From contig JAPLOH010000031.1 in assembly GCA_026400845.1 (NCBI GenBank), forward strand, positions 1-33,312: DNA of 33,312 bases, written 5' to 3'. The translations under genes and the position numbers were made by a program. This stretch comes from Alphaproteobacteria bacterium. GTDB taxonomy: Bacteria > Pseudomonadota > Alphaproteobacteria > Acetobacterales > Acetobacteraceae. Under the pieces are notes generated by a model. That model worked only from the letters and a program-made list of their open reading frames with translations, ran no database searches and had not been told where the DNA came from. Of this stretch, positions 24,572-32,858 are shown in pieces (the stretch's first letter is position 1; every line of letters begins with the position of its first letter).

Positions 24572-24623
24572 CTCCGCCAAGCCCAAAGCCAGGCACGCAA
24601 ATCCGCGCCGAAGGACCACGCGC

Positions 24624-25880
24624 ATGCCTGGCACGCCACCCAACGCGAATTCCCTGCCACCTCCGGGCGGAGTTCGGTCGACGCCCTTCCTGCGACTCTG
24701 GGCCGGCAGCACTGCGTCTGGGCTGGCCACTTGGGCGTTGCCCTTCGTTCTGGGCCTGGCCGTCCTTGAAGGTGCCCTGACCGCCATGCAGCTCGGCCTG
24801 GTGCTGGCCGCGCGTACCACCGGGTTCCTGGCCGCCATGCCGGTCAGCGGCGTTCTGGCCGACCGTTTCGCTCGGCGCGGCGTGGTGCTCTATGCCAGTC
24901 TGCTCGCAGCGATGGGCATTCCGGTGTTGCTCCTCATGCTCGGCAGCACAAGCCCGTCCGCCCCTGCCCTGATGATGCTCGGGGCCGCGATCGCCGGCAT
25001 GGGCCAGGGCGCCTGCCGCCCCGCTTACCAGGCGCTGGTCCCGCTGGTCGTGGGGCGCGACGGACTCCAGGCGGCGAATGCGGCGATGAGCATCTCGGTG
25101 CGCGTGACCGCGCTTCTCGGCCCCACCCTGGCCACCGCCCTGGCGGTGACAGTCAGCGCGCGCGCCACGCTCGCGGTGATCATCGTGATGTGGCTGGCCA
25201 GCGCGTTCCTGCCGCCCCGCCCTGCGGAGCCGCCACGCACCGGTGCAGCCAGGCTGACCGGTTCCGGTTTCCCGGCGGACTTCGCCGATGGCTTCCGCGA
25301 AGCAGGCCGCCACCCCTGGTTCATCGCCGGTCTTGCCGCTCTCACCACGGTGATCTGCCTGGGCTACTCGGTGACCGGCGTGATCCTGCCCATCGTCAGC
25401 CGTGACCGCACCGGCGGCGCCGCACTGCTGGTCGCCGCGACCACCGCCTACACGTTCGGCGCCTTGCTCGGGGCCTTGCTGACTGCGCGCTGGCGCCCCC
25501 GCCACCAGGGCTGGTCGGCGCTGGCCGGGCTGGCGCTCTATTGCCTGGTGCCGTTCAGCCTGCTGGCTGATCTGCCGCTCGTAGTGCCGCTGGCGGCGTT
25601 CCTGCTGGCAGGTGTCGGGATCGAACTGTTCAACGTGCCCTGGTTCACCGCCACCCAGCGCGAAGTGCCGCCGGAGAGGCTCGCGCGCGTGACCTCGATT
25701 GACTTCCTGTTCTCATACGGCCTCGCCCCGCTTGGCCTGGCGGCGATCGCTCCGGCGGCCGAGGCGTTCGGCATCGCGCCGGTTCTGGCGGTGTGTGGCA
25801 CCGCTTGCCTGCTCGCCCCCCTCGTCGCGATGCTGCCGCGCAGCAGCCGCGGCTTCACCAGCCGCCCGGCCCGTGGATGA
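24624..25880 (+). CDS. MFS transporter, exporter-like
   Basis: The 418-residue inner-membrane protein has about 12 hydrophobic segments. The MFS motif between helices 2 and 3 is SGVLADRFARRGVVLYASLL. The charged loop after helix 4 (GQGACRPAYQALVPLVVGRD) and ELFNVPWFTATQREVPPERL before the last helices resemble drug or siderophore exporters of the EntS/MFS-3 type. AAGGA lies nine bases before the ATG. It sits 52 bases after the hypothetical gene and probably belongs to the zur transcript. Possible roles are metallophore export or metal efflux; no metallophore biosynthesis genes are in the window. Confidence 0.85.
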   Translation: MPGTPPNANSLPPPGGVRSTPFLRLWAGSTASGLATWALPFVLGLAVLEGALTAMQLGLVLAARTTGFLAAMPVSGVLADRFARRGVVLYASLLAAMGIPVLLLMLGSTSPSAPALMMLGAAIAGMGQGACRPAYQALVPLVVGRDGLQAANAAMSISVRVTALLGPTLATALAVTVSARATLAVIIVMWLASAFLPPRPAEPPRTGAARLTGSGFPADFADGFREAGRHPWFIAGLAALTTVICLGYSVTGVILPIVSRDRTGGAALLVAATTAYTFGALLGALLTARWRPRHQGWSALAGLALYCLVPFSLLADLPLVVPLAAFLLAGVGIELFNVPWFTATQREVPPERLARVTSIDFLFSYGLAPLGLAAIAPAAEAFGIAPVLAVCGTACLLAPLVAMLPRSSRGFTSRPARG

Positions 25881-25944
25881 TTGATGTCGGCGCTCGCCGC
25901 CCTCCCGCACTACCAGCACGTTTCGCCAGATAACAGGACAGGAC

Positions 25945-26454
25945 ATGACGAATCAGGCGCAAGTAGAAAACAGGTCTGCCCAGATCGCCGACCTCCCCCT
26001 GATCACTGACATCTACAATTACTATGTGCTTCATGCGCAAACCCCCTTCGCCACCGAACCCGATTCGGTCGAGAGCCGCATGCCGTGGTTCGAATCCTTC
26101 GACGACGGACGCTATCGCCTGCTTGTCGCCGACGCCGAAGGGAGCATCCTCGGTTGGGCCAGCAGCAGCCGCTACCGCCCCTCCGAGCCGTTCGACCGGA
26201 CGGTGGAGAGCAGCATCTATCTTCATCCCAAATGCCGTACACGCGGCGTCGGGTCGCTGCTCTACGATGGGCTTTTCGCAATCCTGCAGACGCAGCCTAT
26301 CAACGTGGTGTTGGCAGGCATTGCCCTTCCGAATGACGCGTCTGTCGCACTGCACCGGAAGTTCGGCTTTGAAGAGGTTGGGACCTTCCGAGAATATGCT
26401 CGCAAGCGCGGTGCATGGATCAGCTCGGCGTGGTTTCAAAAACAAGTCGGGTGA
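25945..26454 (+). CDS. GNAT N-acetyltransferase, phosphinothricin acetyltransferase-like
   Basis: The 169-residue protein has the Pat/Bar subfamily layout. ADLPLITDIYNYYVLHAQTP starts the fold, ESRMPWFES precedes the sheet, and GWASSSRYRPSEPFDRTVES matches the typical substrate loop. The acetyl-CoA loop is RTRGVGSLL, and GFEEVGTFREYARKRGAW closes the protein. It would transfer acetyl from acetyl-CoA to a small amine, often a toxic amino acid or methionine sulfone analogue. It lies 64 bases after the MFS gene on the same strand, but linkage to zinc control is uncertain. Confidence 0.88.
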   Translation: MTNQAQVENRSAQIADLPLITDIYNYYVLHAQTPFATEPDSVESRMPWFESFDDGRYRLLVADAEGSILGWASSSRYRPSEPFDRTVESSIYLHPKCRTRGVGSLLYDGLFAILQTQPINVVLAGIALPNDASVALHRKFGFEEVGTFREYARKRGAWISSAWFQKQVG

Positions 26455-26626
26455 CGGGCGCGCCAGCAGATAATATTCCCGTCTGCAATTCGAATCACTG
26501 TTGTGCATTGATTCACCCAGGCGATGAAACGCGATAGGCCGTGGACGTTATTGGTATATTGAGGTGCATATCCGCGGTTTTATATAATTCCGACAGCAGG
26601 TAGCGTAGTATCGGTAATTTTAGATG
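26455..26626. other. AT-rich intergenic segment with a possible sigma-70 promoter
   Basis: This gap between the acetyltransferase and the prophage genes is clearly richer in A and T than its surroundings. TTGAGG (26559-26564), 18 bases, then TATAAT (26583-26588) forms a plausible plus-strand promoter, but the next plus-strand gene is 450 bases away. It may be a prophage boundary; no attachment-site repeat could be identified. Confidence 0.35.
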
Positions 26627-26962
26627 TTAACTTTGGATCGCGTCTGCATCGCGAAACATTTGATCAATCTCCTGAACATTCAGCCCGAGGCCCACGGCCA
26701 ATGAACTGAGAAATTCGCTGTCTCTGTTCCATTCGGACGCGCCTGCCCAAGCGTCCTGAACACGGCCACCTGCCGTCGCGATCGCTTTTTCAACGGCATC
26801 CAACAACCCGGCCTCTCGCAACGCCGCCTTGCCCTTCCAAGCGGGGATGACGGGCGGCGGGGAGGCCGTAGGTGCGGTGACGTCCCACCCGCGCGACGGC
26901 GTCGCCGGCACGACCAAGGAGCCATGGAATCCAGGATCCGGCTGCCTCCCAAGATTCGAGCA
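26627..26962 (-). pseudogene. Partial duplicate of the phage gene at 27326-27883
   Basis: The frame is open only to 26962, where it meets an in-frame TGA (26963-26965). It encodes a diverged copy of the C-terminal about 110 residues of the neighbouring phage protein: VVPATPSRGWDV, PAWKGKAALREAGLLDAVEK, GGRVQDAWAGASEW and a final DADAIQS, against VVPATPSRGWDI, PAWKGKAALREAGLLGAVEA, GGRVQDAWLGASEW and DANAIQG in the full gene. The N-terminal half is missing and no ATG exists; a TTG at 26917 could start a 96-residue product. It may be a silent C-terminal cassette or simply decay. Confidence 0.65.
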
Positions 26963-27045
26963 TCATCCTAAAGTTATCCGTCGACATCATGCCATGCAGG
27001 CCCCCATGCTCTGTCGGGGAGCAAACGGAGGGACAGGAGGCGAAG

Positions 27046-27243
27046 ATGCCGAGAACCCACGGCGAGCGGCCGGTTCCGGGTCGACGGCCAGGGCCACGAC
27101 AGCAGGCCGAGCTTGAGCGCATTTGGCACGCGGTCGATGACGATGGCCGGAAGATGCTGCTGTATTTTGCGCGGCAGTTGGCGAAGGAACAGGGGTTGGT
27201 GCCTCCCGGTATGCCGCTGGTGATGACCGATCACGTTCTCTGA
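27046..27243 (+). CDS. Small plus-strand protein inside the prophage (moron-like)
   Basis: The 65-residue product is basic at the N-terminus (PRTHGERPVPGRRPGPRQQ) and then helical (AELERIWHAVDDDGRKMLLY, FARQLAKEQGL). AGGAGG lies five bases before the ATG, a good ribosome site. It is the only plus-strand gene in this region and sits between the two copies of a minus-strand phage gene, as moron genes often do. The function is unknown; a small DNA-binding or regulatory protein is possible. Confidence 0.6.
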   Translation: MPRTHGERPVPGRRPGPRQQAELERIWHAVDDDGRKMLLYFARQLAKEQGLVPPGMPLVMTDHVL

Positions 27244-27325
27244 GCGCCGTACCTGACGGGGCCTGGGAGTTTACAGTGAGCCAGCGGGACTTCTCTGCTG
27301 CGGGTGAATGCACCAGCGCACGCAG

Positions 27326-27883
27326 TCAGCCCTGAATGGCATTTGCGTCCCGGAACAATTTGTCGACTTCATCAGGCATCAGCCCAAGCGCTACCGCCAT
27401 TGCGGTCAGAAACTCACTGGCCCGTTCCCATTCTGATGCCCCTAGCCAGGCATCCTGAACTCGACCTCCAGCGGCGGCCACGGCGGCTTCGACCGCTCCC
27501 AACAGCCCCGCTTCCCGTAGCGCCGCCTTACCCTTCCAGGCGGGAACGACCTGCGGCACGGGTGGAGGGGACGCGGGAGGTACGACGATGTCCCACCCGC
27601 GCGAAGGCGTCGCCGGGACAACTTGCGATGCCTGAAAGGCGGCATCCGGCTCACGACCATACCATGCGAGATTGACATGGTAGCGGGGGTCGATGACCTC
27701 ACCCGCGATGGGCTGGCCCTGCTCGTCGATCTGAGGCGGCCCGATGATCTGACCAACGATATCCATAGCCACGCCCTGCGGCAGCATGGGATCCTTGCCT
27801 GGAGGGCAGGTCCAACCGGCCGACTGACACGCCTCGATGAACGCCGCCCGATTGAGGAAGCGGTGGTAGGTGGTGATCCACAT
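27326..27883 (-). CDS. Prophage protein of unknown function, downstream of tail gene
   Basis: The 185-residue protein has an N-terminal domain (WITTYHRFLNRAAFIEACQS, PPGKDPMLPQGVAMDIVGQI, GEVIDPRYHVNLAWYGREPD), a proline-rich linker (VVPPASPPPVPQVVPAW) and a C-terminal helical domain that is duplicated at 26627-26962. I do not recognise a named family. It ends the minus-strand phage gene row, 12 bases after the tail protein gene, so a tail or host-contact role is possible. Confidence 0.6.
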   Translation of the reverse strand: MWITTYHRFLNRAAFIEACQSAGWTCPPGKDPMLPQGVAMDIVGQIIGPPQIDEQGQPIAGEVIDPRYHVNLAWYGREPDAAFQASQVVPATPSRGWDIVVPPASPPPVPQVVPAWKGKAALREAGLLGAVEAAVAAAGGRVQDAWLGASEWERASEFLTAMAVALGLMPDEVDKLFRDANAIQG

Positions 27884-27895
27884 GGCCGGTTGTCC

Positions 27896-29392
27896 CTATG
27901 GAGCTGTCAGCTGCTGGAGCACCGCGTCTGCGACGCAGACCGGCGCGTAGATGAATGCTCGGTGCACCGCGTTGCTGAGCGTGTTGGCGGAGGAGGTCGA
28001 CCACGGCGCGCAGCCGACTGCGATCCGCGCCACCGAGGCCAACGGCACGATGTTGCTCTGGCCGGCGGCGATCGCCCCACCGTCGATGCAGATGGCGTAC
28101 CGCCCGGGCTGCCATGCGACACCGAAGCGATACGTGGTCCCCGGTGTGAAGGCGCAAGTCCGGCTCACAGTGCTGCTGGTCCCGCCAGAGGGGATGTAGG
28201 TCACGCCCAGCGAGGTGTTGCCCTGGCGCGAGATATAGATCGTGTTGCTAAAGGTGTCGCCGATCCCGCCGAGGACGACTGAGGCGCCGCCGATCACCAG
28301 CGGCACCGGACGCGGCACGAACTCGAAGATCATCGTTCCGCGATCGAGCGGCACCTGACCCGATGTGACCGGCAGGATCAGATTGTCGGCACTGCGGGTG
28401 ACGGTGGCACTGGTGGCGGGGATGTAGCTGGAAAGGTTGGTGAGCGCGGACTCTGCCTCCAACTGCGCACCCCAGGCGAAGAGGCTGTTGCCATTGGCGC
28501 TGGCAGTGTTGTCCGCGGCCGCGGGGGCGATGCTGGCGGCAATCGTGGTGGAGACGCTGCTGGTGACCTCCAGCGCGCAGAGGTATCCCCCAGCGGCATC
28601 GCCACGCGCGGCCATCGTGATACGCCCCGCGGCAGAGGCACCAAGACGGACCAGCCCGAGGGCGAGGCAGGTGTCGTAGGTCCCGGCGGCGACCGTCGCT
28701 GCTTCCAGGGCCGCCAAGTTGGCGCGGTCATTGCCGGAGAAGGTCAGTGCCACGCCCTGGTCATAGACGGCGTCGACCGCCTGGGCCTGACCATCGTGGA
28801 ACTGGTAGATCAGCCGGGCGGTGTTCACCAGCACCGGCACCAGCTGGAAGCGCCGACCGAACAGCAACGGCTTGCGGCGGCCCTTGATGTCGTCCGCCGT
28901 GCCCTCGGCGCCGGAGGGCAGCACGTTGCCGCCGGCATAGAGGGTGGCCTGCAGTGGCAAGCTCAGCACCTGCAGCTTGTCGCGCAGGCGGATGGTGGCG
29001 GTGCGGGCACCGACCTCGACCTGCTCAGCGGTGCCGGTGAGCACGGTGGTGTAGCCGGTGGGATAGGGGGCGTCCTGCGGGCCGACGCGCACGACCACGT
29101 CGCGGCCATCGATGCCGAGGTCGCGCAGATAAGCCAGGCCCTGGTCGAGGTTGTTGAGCACGATGTCGCCGACGCCGACCGTGCTGCCGCCGGACACCCG
29201 GACATTGCTGAACATGGAGCGCTTGAAGCGGATCGGCTGCTGCAGGCGTGGGGCGAAGTGGACGTTGGCTGGCGTCTCGGTCGGACGGGTCATGGTGCCG
29301 CGGCCGGAGGAGAAGCGCAGCACACGGGTGCCGGGAATGCTGGGGTCGTAGGCGGTGACCTCGACCAGGGTGACCAGGTCCTGGGACATCAC
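27896..29392 (-). CDS. Phage tail protein with lectin-like C-terminal domain
   Basis: The protein has about 498 residues. The N-terminal half (LVTLVEVTAYDPSIPGTRVL, PIRFKRSMFSNVRVSGGST, VGDIVLNNLDQGLAYLRDLG) resembles baseplate or tail proteins of lambda-like and GTA-like phages. The C-terminal half is rich in small residues and contains GTMIFEFVPRPVPLVIGG and TYRFGVAWQPGRYAICIDGG, reminiscent of concanavalin/LamG-type beta-sandwich modules found in phage tips. Translation starts at GTG 29392 or ATG 29389, overlapping the preceding tape-measure stop. It probably contacts the cell surface. Exact family assignment is uncertain. Confidence 0.65.
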   Translation of the reverse strand: MMSQDLVTLVEVTAYDPSIPGTRVLRFSSGRGTMTRPTETPANVHFAPRLQQPIRFKRSMFSNVRVSGGSTVGVGDIVLNNLDQGLAYLRDLGIDGRDVVVRVGPQDAPYPTGYTTVLTGTAEQVEVGARTATIRLRDKLQVLSLPLQATLYAGGNVLPSGAEGTADDIKGRRKPLLFGRRFQLVPVLVNTARLIYQFHDGQAQAVDAVYDQGVALTFSGNDRANLAALEAATVAAGTYDTCLALGLVRLGASAAGRITMAARGDAAGGYLCALEVTSSVSTTIAASIAPAAADNTASANGNSLFAWGAQLEAESALTNLSSYIPATSATVTRSADNLILPVTSGQVPLDRGTMIFEFVPRPVPLVIGGASVVLGGIGDTFSNTIYISRQGNTSLGVTYIPSGGTSSTVSRTCAFTPGTTYRFGVAWQPGRYAICIDGGAIAAGQSNIVPLASVARIAVGCAPWSTSSANTLSNAVHRAFIYAPVCVADAVLQQLTAP

Positions 29393-30453
29393 GCGGCATC
29401 CCTGACGGTGGCGCGCAGCTTGCGGACGGCCTCGGTGGTGCCATCCGTGCCGGCACGGACTTCACTGGCGATCAGCAGGGCGGCGTCGCGCAGCACCTGA
29501 CGCAGCTCGGCAACCTCCCGCCGCACAGCCAGCAGCTCGGACCGTAGGTTGTCGGACGGCGCAGACACGGTGGCGCGAACCCCGAGGGAGCCATCGGTAG
29601 CTCGCGCCAATGGCATGATCGCCTCGGGCCCTGCCTCACCGAACAGCGCCATCGGCGCCATGGTCGGCTGGTTCACCAGGTCGGGAATGCCTCCCCGCGC
29701 GAAGGGAATGACGTTGCCGCCGGAGAACACACCCCCAAAGGCGAAGGCGCCGCCCTCACCGACATTGCCGCCACGGGCGTCGTCGATCAGCGTCTGGGTG
29801 TTCTGCACCACCTGGCGGGTGAAACCACGGGTCGCCGCCATGTCGTCGCGCATGGTGGCGAGGATCGCATTGGCGGTGGTGAGCAGCCCGGACAGCTTGT
29901 CGTCGATCGAGCGGCTGATCTGGATCGTTTCGGTTGTCTCGACTGCCTGGCGGATGATGCGGGTGATGCTCTCATCGGTGAGCAGTTGCGCGCCGGTTGC
30001 CGCGAGCACCTGCTGGAAGATGCCGCGCAGCACCGCCTCATTTTCGGGGACGATGATGGTGCCGGTGGCGGGGAAGATGGTCTGGCTGATCCCGCGGACG
30101 ACGGTCGTGCTCTCGTAGACCAGCGCCCGCTCGGCCGCGGTCAGCTGCCGGCCCAGCTGCTGTTCCACGGTGCGGATGACGCTGGCGGCCTGGACCAGCC
30201 CAGCACGCTCGTCTGCCGAGAGATCGCGACCGATGGCCTGCTCGATCACCCGTTCGACGCTGGCGCCTTGCACCAGGCTGTCGCGCTCGGCCGCGGACAG
30301 GCTCCGCCCGATCGCCTGCTCAATGCTGCGCAGGACCTCTCCGGCTTGCACCAGGCCGGCACCAGATGCCGCCCAAGTGGACGCTCGGGCGTCCTGGGCT
30401 GCGGCATAGCCGCGCAGGGCGCGCCACGCGTCTCGGATGCGAGTGGCGATCAT
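29389..30453 (-). CDS. Short tail tape-measure-like protein
   Basis: The 354-residue protein contains the diagnostic tape-measure C-terminal motif: GGVFSGGNVIPFARGGIPDL, APMALFGEAGPEAIMPLARA and DGSLGVRATVS. Upstream are three perfect-length 26-residue repeats (residues about 34-111) and helical, Gln/Thr-rich sequence. The final 60 residues form a likely coiled coil (LRSELLAVRREVAELRQVL). The ATG at 30453 has an AGGT just upstream; a GTG at 30459 is the alternative. Functional tape-measure proteins are usually much longer, so the tail would be very short or the gene is reduced. Confidence 0.75.
   Translation of the reverse strand: MIATRIRDAWRALRGYAAAQDARASTWAASGAGLVQAGEVLRSIEQAIGRSLSAAERDSLVQGASVERVIEQAIGRDLSADERAGLVQAASVIRTVEQQLGRQLTAAERALVYESTTVVRGISQTIFPATGTIIVPENEAVLRGIFQQVLAATGAQLLTDESITRIIRQAVETTETIQISRSIDDKLSGLLTTANAILATMRDDMAATRGFTRQVVQNTQTLIDDARGGNVGEGGAFAFGGVFSGGNVIPFARGGIPDLVNQPTMAPMALFGEAGPEAIMPLARATDGSLGVRATVSAPSDNLRSELLAVRREVAELRQVLRDAALLIASEVRAGTDGTTEAVRKLRATVRDAA
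30121..30354 (-). repeat. Three tandem 78-bp coding repeats in the tape-measure gene
   Basis: The gene encodes LVQAGEVLRSIEQAIGRSLS, LVQGASVERVIEQAIGRDLS and LVQAASVIRTVEQQLGRQLT, each followed by AAERDS, ADERAG or AAERAL, giving an exact 26-residue period. A fourth, decayed unit (VYESTTVVRGISQTI) follows. Expansion or loss of units would change protein length. Confidence 0.85.
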
Positions 30454-30459
30454 CAGCAC

Positions 30460-30639
30460 CTACTTCACCACCAGCCGCTTGATGACCTCGACCACGGTGC
30501 CTTCGCCGAACAGCAGCAGGAGCACGATCGCCACCAGCACGAGTTCGATGCGCTTCAACCTGGCGTCCGTTTGCTTCCAGCGCTCGGCACAGACCGCCTC
30601 GTGCACGGCAAGTTTCTGCGCGACATCATCCTCGGACAT
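30460..30639 (-). CDS. Small phage membrane protein (holin-like or XhlA-like)
   Basis: The 59-residue protein has a charged N-terminal helix (DDVAQKLAVHEAVCAERWKQ), a basic turn (DARLKRIE) and one membrane segment (LVLVAIVLLLLFGEG). It ends with a short amphipathic tail. The single-pass layout resembles small hemolysin XhlA-type or holin-accessory proteins, but no family is certain. It lies between the head-joining-like gene and the tape-measure gene on the same strand. Confidence 0.6.
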   Translation of the reverse strand: MSEDDVAQKLAVHEAVCAERWKQTDARLKRIELVLVAIVLLLLFGEGTVVEVIKRLVVK

Positions 30640-30653
30640 GGGATGGTCTCCAG

Positions 30654-30887
30654 TCAGCCGGCGCCGCGCGAGAAGCGGGCCAGGGTGATGCAAGGCCGCC
30701 GTAGCGCCGGGTTCTCGGCGGCATAACCGGCGGCCAACGCTTGGCCGATCTCGGCGAGCGAGCGGTATTCGACAGTGCGCCCCTCGAAGGTCACGCGGGT
30801 GGTGCCGGCGGTGTAGGCGTCGGCCAAGCCGCGCCAGCGGTTGCCGATCGGCTGGGCGATCGCCCAGGCTAGTGCGTCGGGATTCAT
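30654..30887 (-). CDS. Small phage head-tail joining-like protein (gpW-like)
   Basis: The 77-residue protein contains VTFEGRTVEYRSLAEIGQAL and a basic end (RPCITLARFSRGAG). Its size, the strand-strand-helix pattern and its position right after the large terminase gene match gpW-type head-tail joining proteins. Sequence identity to lambda W is not obvious, so the call leans on position. GGAG lies eight bases before the ATG, and the gene starts 12 bases after the terminase stop. Confidence 0.55.
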   Translation of the reverse strand: MNPDALAWAIAQPIGNRWRGLADAYTAGTTRVTFEGRTVEYRSLAEIGQALAAGYAAENPALRRPCITLARFSRGAG

Positions 30888-30899
30888 CTGCGATCTCCG

Positions 30900-32858
30900 T
30901 CAGCGTAGCCAGCCGGAGCGCGGCGTGAGCCATGCGCGCGGGCGTGCGGCGATCGGCGTCGGTGGCGTCTGTTGCCGTGGTCCCTCAGGCGTCGCAGCGA
31001 CATTCCCACCGGGGGGCGTGTCATCCGTGCGCAGGGGCGCGTCGGCAAGCTCCTCGCGCAGCCGTTGCCAGAACCGCTCGCCGTAGCGATCGGCACCCAG
31101 CAGCCACAATGCGGCACGCGCCAGCACAGCGCAGTCCAGAGCCTCGTTGCGCTCCCTGAGCTTCGACCATTCCTGCCGGGCGAAGCCGCGGCGATCCTTG
31201 GTCGTGCGCAGCTGCTCGGCGACCAGCTGCTTCACCCACTCCACTTCGATGGCCCGCGGCAGATGCACCCAGCCCTGCGGATAGTCCTCCGTCTCGCCCC
31301 GCCCCAACCACAGCCGGCGATACAGGTCTGCCTTCCAGGTGGATACGGACACCGTCCACAGCTTCAGCCCGCGCCGCAGCTTCTGGCCATTCACCAGGGC
31401 ATCGACCAGCGTTGGACCTTGCACCGGCTGCGCCCGGTTCCAGCCCTCCACGCCCTTGGTCGGCGCAATGCGCGGCTCCCGCAAGTGCCGCAGATGGCCA
31501 TAGACCGACGCCGTGTCCCGACCACCGGTGTCGACACACACCTTGGCGATGCGCATCGCTCCGGCGGTGGCGCGCGGCCAGTCCCTGGCCAGCAGCTTCG
31601 CCAGTTCCTCCCACGGCGCCCGCTCGCGCGGACTGCCGGGGATGACGACGTGGTCGACGAGCCAAGAGGTGTATCCCTCGGCCCAGCCCCAAACATCGAC
31701 CTCGATCCGGTCGTCCTGCACGTCGACACCAGCCGTCAGCACTAGCGCCGGAGCCGGCACCACGGCGAGCGCGAAATCCTCGCGGCGTTCAACCAGGCGT
31801 TCCCAATCCGGCGCCTCGCCGCGTTCCTGCCAGGTCTCTCCCAGCACGGTGTTGCGGAAGGTCTTCAAATCCTCGGGTTTGCCCTGCGCCGCCTCCCAAT
31901 CCCGTGCGATCTGCTCCCAGGATAGCCAGCCTACCGGCGAATACAGCGCCGAGATATGGAACCCCACAGTGAACGGGTCCTGCGACTGCGCCGTCGCCCG
32001 CCATTCGCCCGCGGCCAGCATCGCAGTCTTGTGATGCTCGCCGATCGGCACCTCGCAGGTATCGCAGTGATAGGCGACGCTGGTGGGAACGCCCTTCTCC
32101 CAGATCAGTCGCTCGAACCGCAGCCACTGCGTCGCCGCGCAATGCGGACACGGCACGAAGAAGCGCCGCTGGTCGCTCGCCTGATACTCGCGTTCGATCC
32201 GGCTCCGCCCGGCGATCGTTGGTGTCGAGACCAGGAACGCCTTGCGCCGCCAGCCGAAGGTCCGTGCCCGCGCCTCGGCGAGCGCAATCGGATCGCCCTC
32301 GCCCTCGACGTCACCGGGATAGGCATCGACCTCGTCGAGGAACAGGAACCGTGCCGTCATCGAGCGCAGCCCGACCGCGGAGTTGGCCCCGGTCAGCACA
32401 AGGATCCCGCCAGGGAACTCCTTCGACAGCATGGTATTCCCGGCATCACGCGACCGCGCCGGCGCCACCCGTTCCCGCAACGCCGGTGTCTCCTGCAAGA
32501 GTGGGTCGATCCGCTGACGGCTGAAGCGTTTGGCCAGTTCCACCGTTGGCTGCACCGCCAGCACCGGGGCCGGTACGTGATGCATTATGTAGCCGAGCCA
32601 ACAGTTCCCCCCCTCGGAAGCCCCGACTTGCGCCCCTTTCATGAATACGACGCGGCGGGCTGGATGCACGGCGGACAGGGCGTCCAGGATATCCTTCAGA
32701 TACGGCGTCCGCGCTGTCCGCCACGGACCGGGCTCCGACGAGGCCCGGGTGCTCAGCACCCGGTGCTGGTCGGCCCACTGGCTGACCGTGAGTTGCGGCG
32801 GCGGGCGCAGCATCGCCCCGGCGCGACGGCGGACGTGCTCAGCCGTCCGATCGCCCAC
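30900..32858 (-). CDS. Phage terminase large subunit, GpA family
   Basis: The 652-residue packaging motor protein has a Walker A-like MKGAQVGASE (73-82) and Walker B FLFLDEVDAY (171-180). A zinc-finger-like pair, CPHC (237-240) and CDTC (265-268), follows. The nuclease domain begins LTAGVDVQDDRIEVDVWGWA and has later acidic sites. Length and order match lambda A-type terminases. The GTG at 32858 overlaps the small-subunit stop by 20 bases; an internal ATG at 32813 (MLRPPPQLTVSQWA) is an alternative start. The gene looks intact, unlike much of the rest of the phage module. Confidence 0.92.
   Translation of the reverse strand: MGDRTAEHVRRRAGAMLRPPPQLTVSQWADQHRVLSTRASSEPGPWRTARTPYLKDILDALSAVHPARRVVFMKGAQVGASEGGNCWLGYIMHHVPAPVLAVQPTVELAKRFSRQRIDPLLQETPALRERVAPARSRDAGNTMLSKEFPGGILVLTGANSAVGLRSMTARFLFLDEVDAYPGDVEGEGDPIALAEARARTFGWRRKAFLVSTPTIAGRSRIEREYQASDQRRFFVPCPHCAATQWLRFERLIWEKGVPTSVAYHCDTCEVPIGEHHKTAMLAAGEWRATAQSQDPFTVGFHISALYSPVGWLSWEQIARDWEAAQGKPEDLKTFRNTVLGETWQERGEAPDWERLVERREDFALAVVPAPALVLTAGVDVQDDRIEVDVWGWAEGYTSWLVDHVVIPGSPRERAPWEELAKLLARDWPRATAGAMRIAKVCVDTGGRDTASVYGHLRHLREPRIAPTKGVEGWNRAQPVQGPTLVDALVNGQKLRRGLKLWTVSVSTWKADLYRRLWLGRGETEDYPQGWVHLPRAIEVEWVKQLVAEQLRTTKDRRGFARQEWSKLRERNEALDCAVLARAALWLLGADRYGERFWQRLREELADAPLRTDDTPPGGNVAATPEGPRQQTPPTPIAARPRAWLTPRSGWLR

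Noticed and set aside
30640-30933. Upstream extension of the small phage membrane protein frame to 157 residues
   Set aside because: The extension is arginine-rich antisense-like sequence overlapping the gpW-like gene in another frame; the 59-residue form starting at 30639 has the family-like layout.
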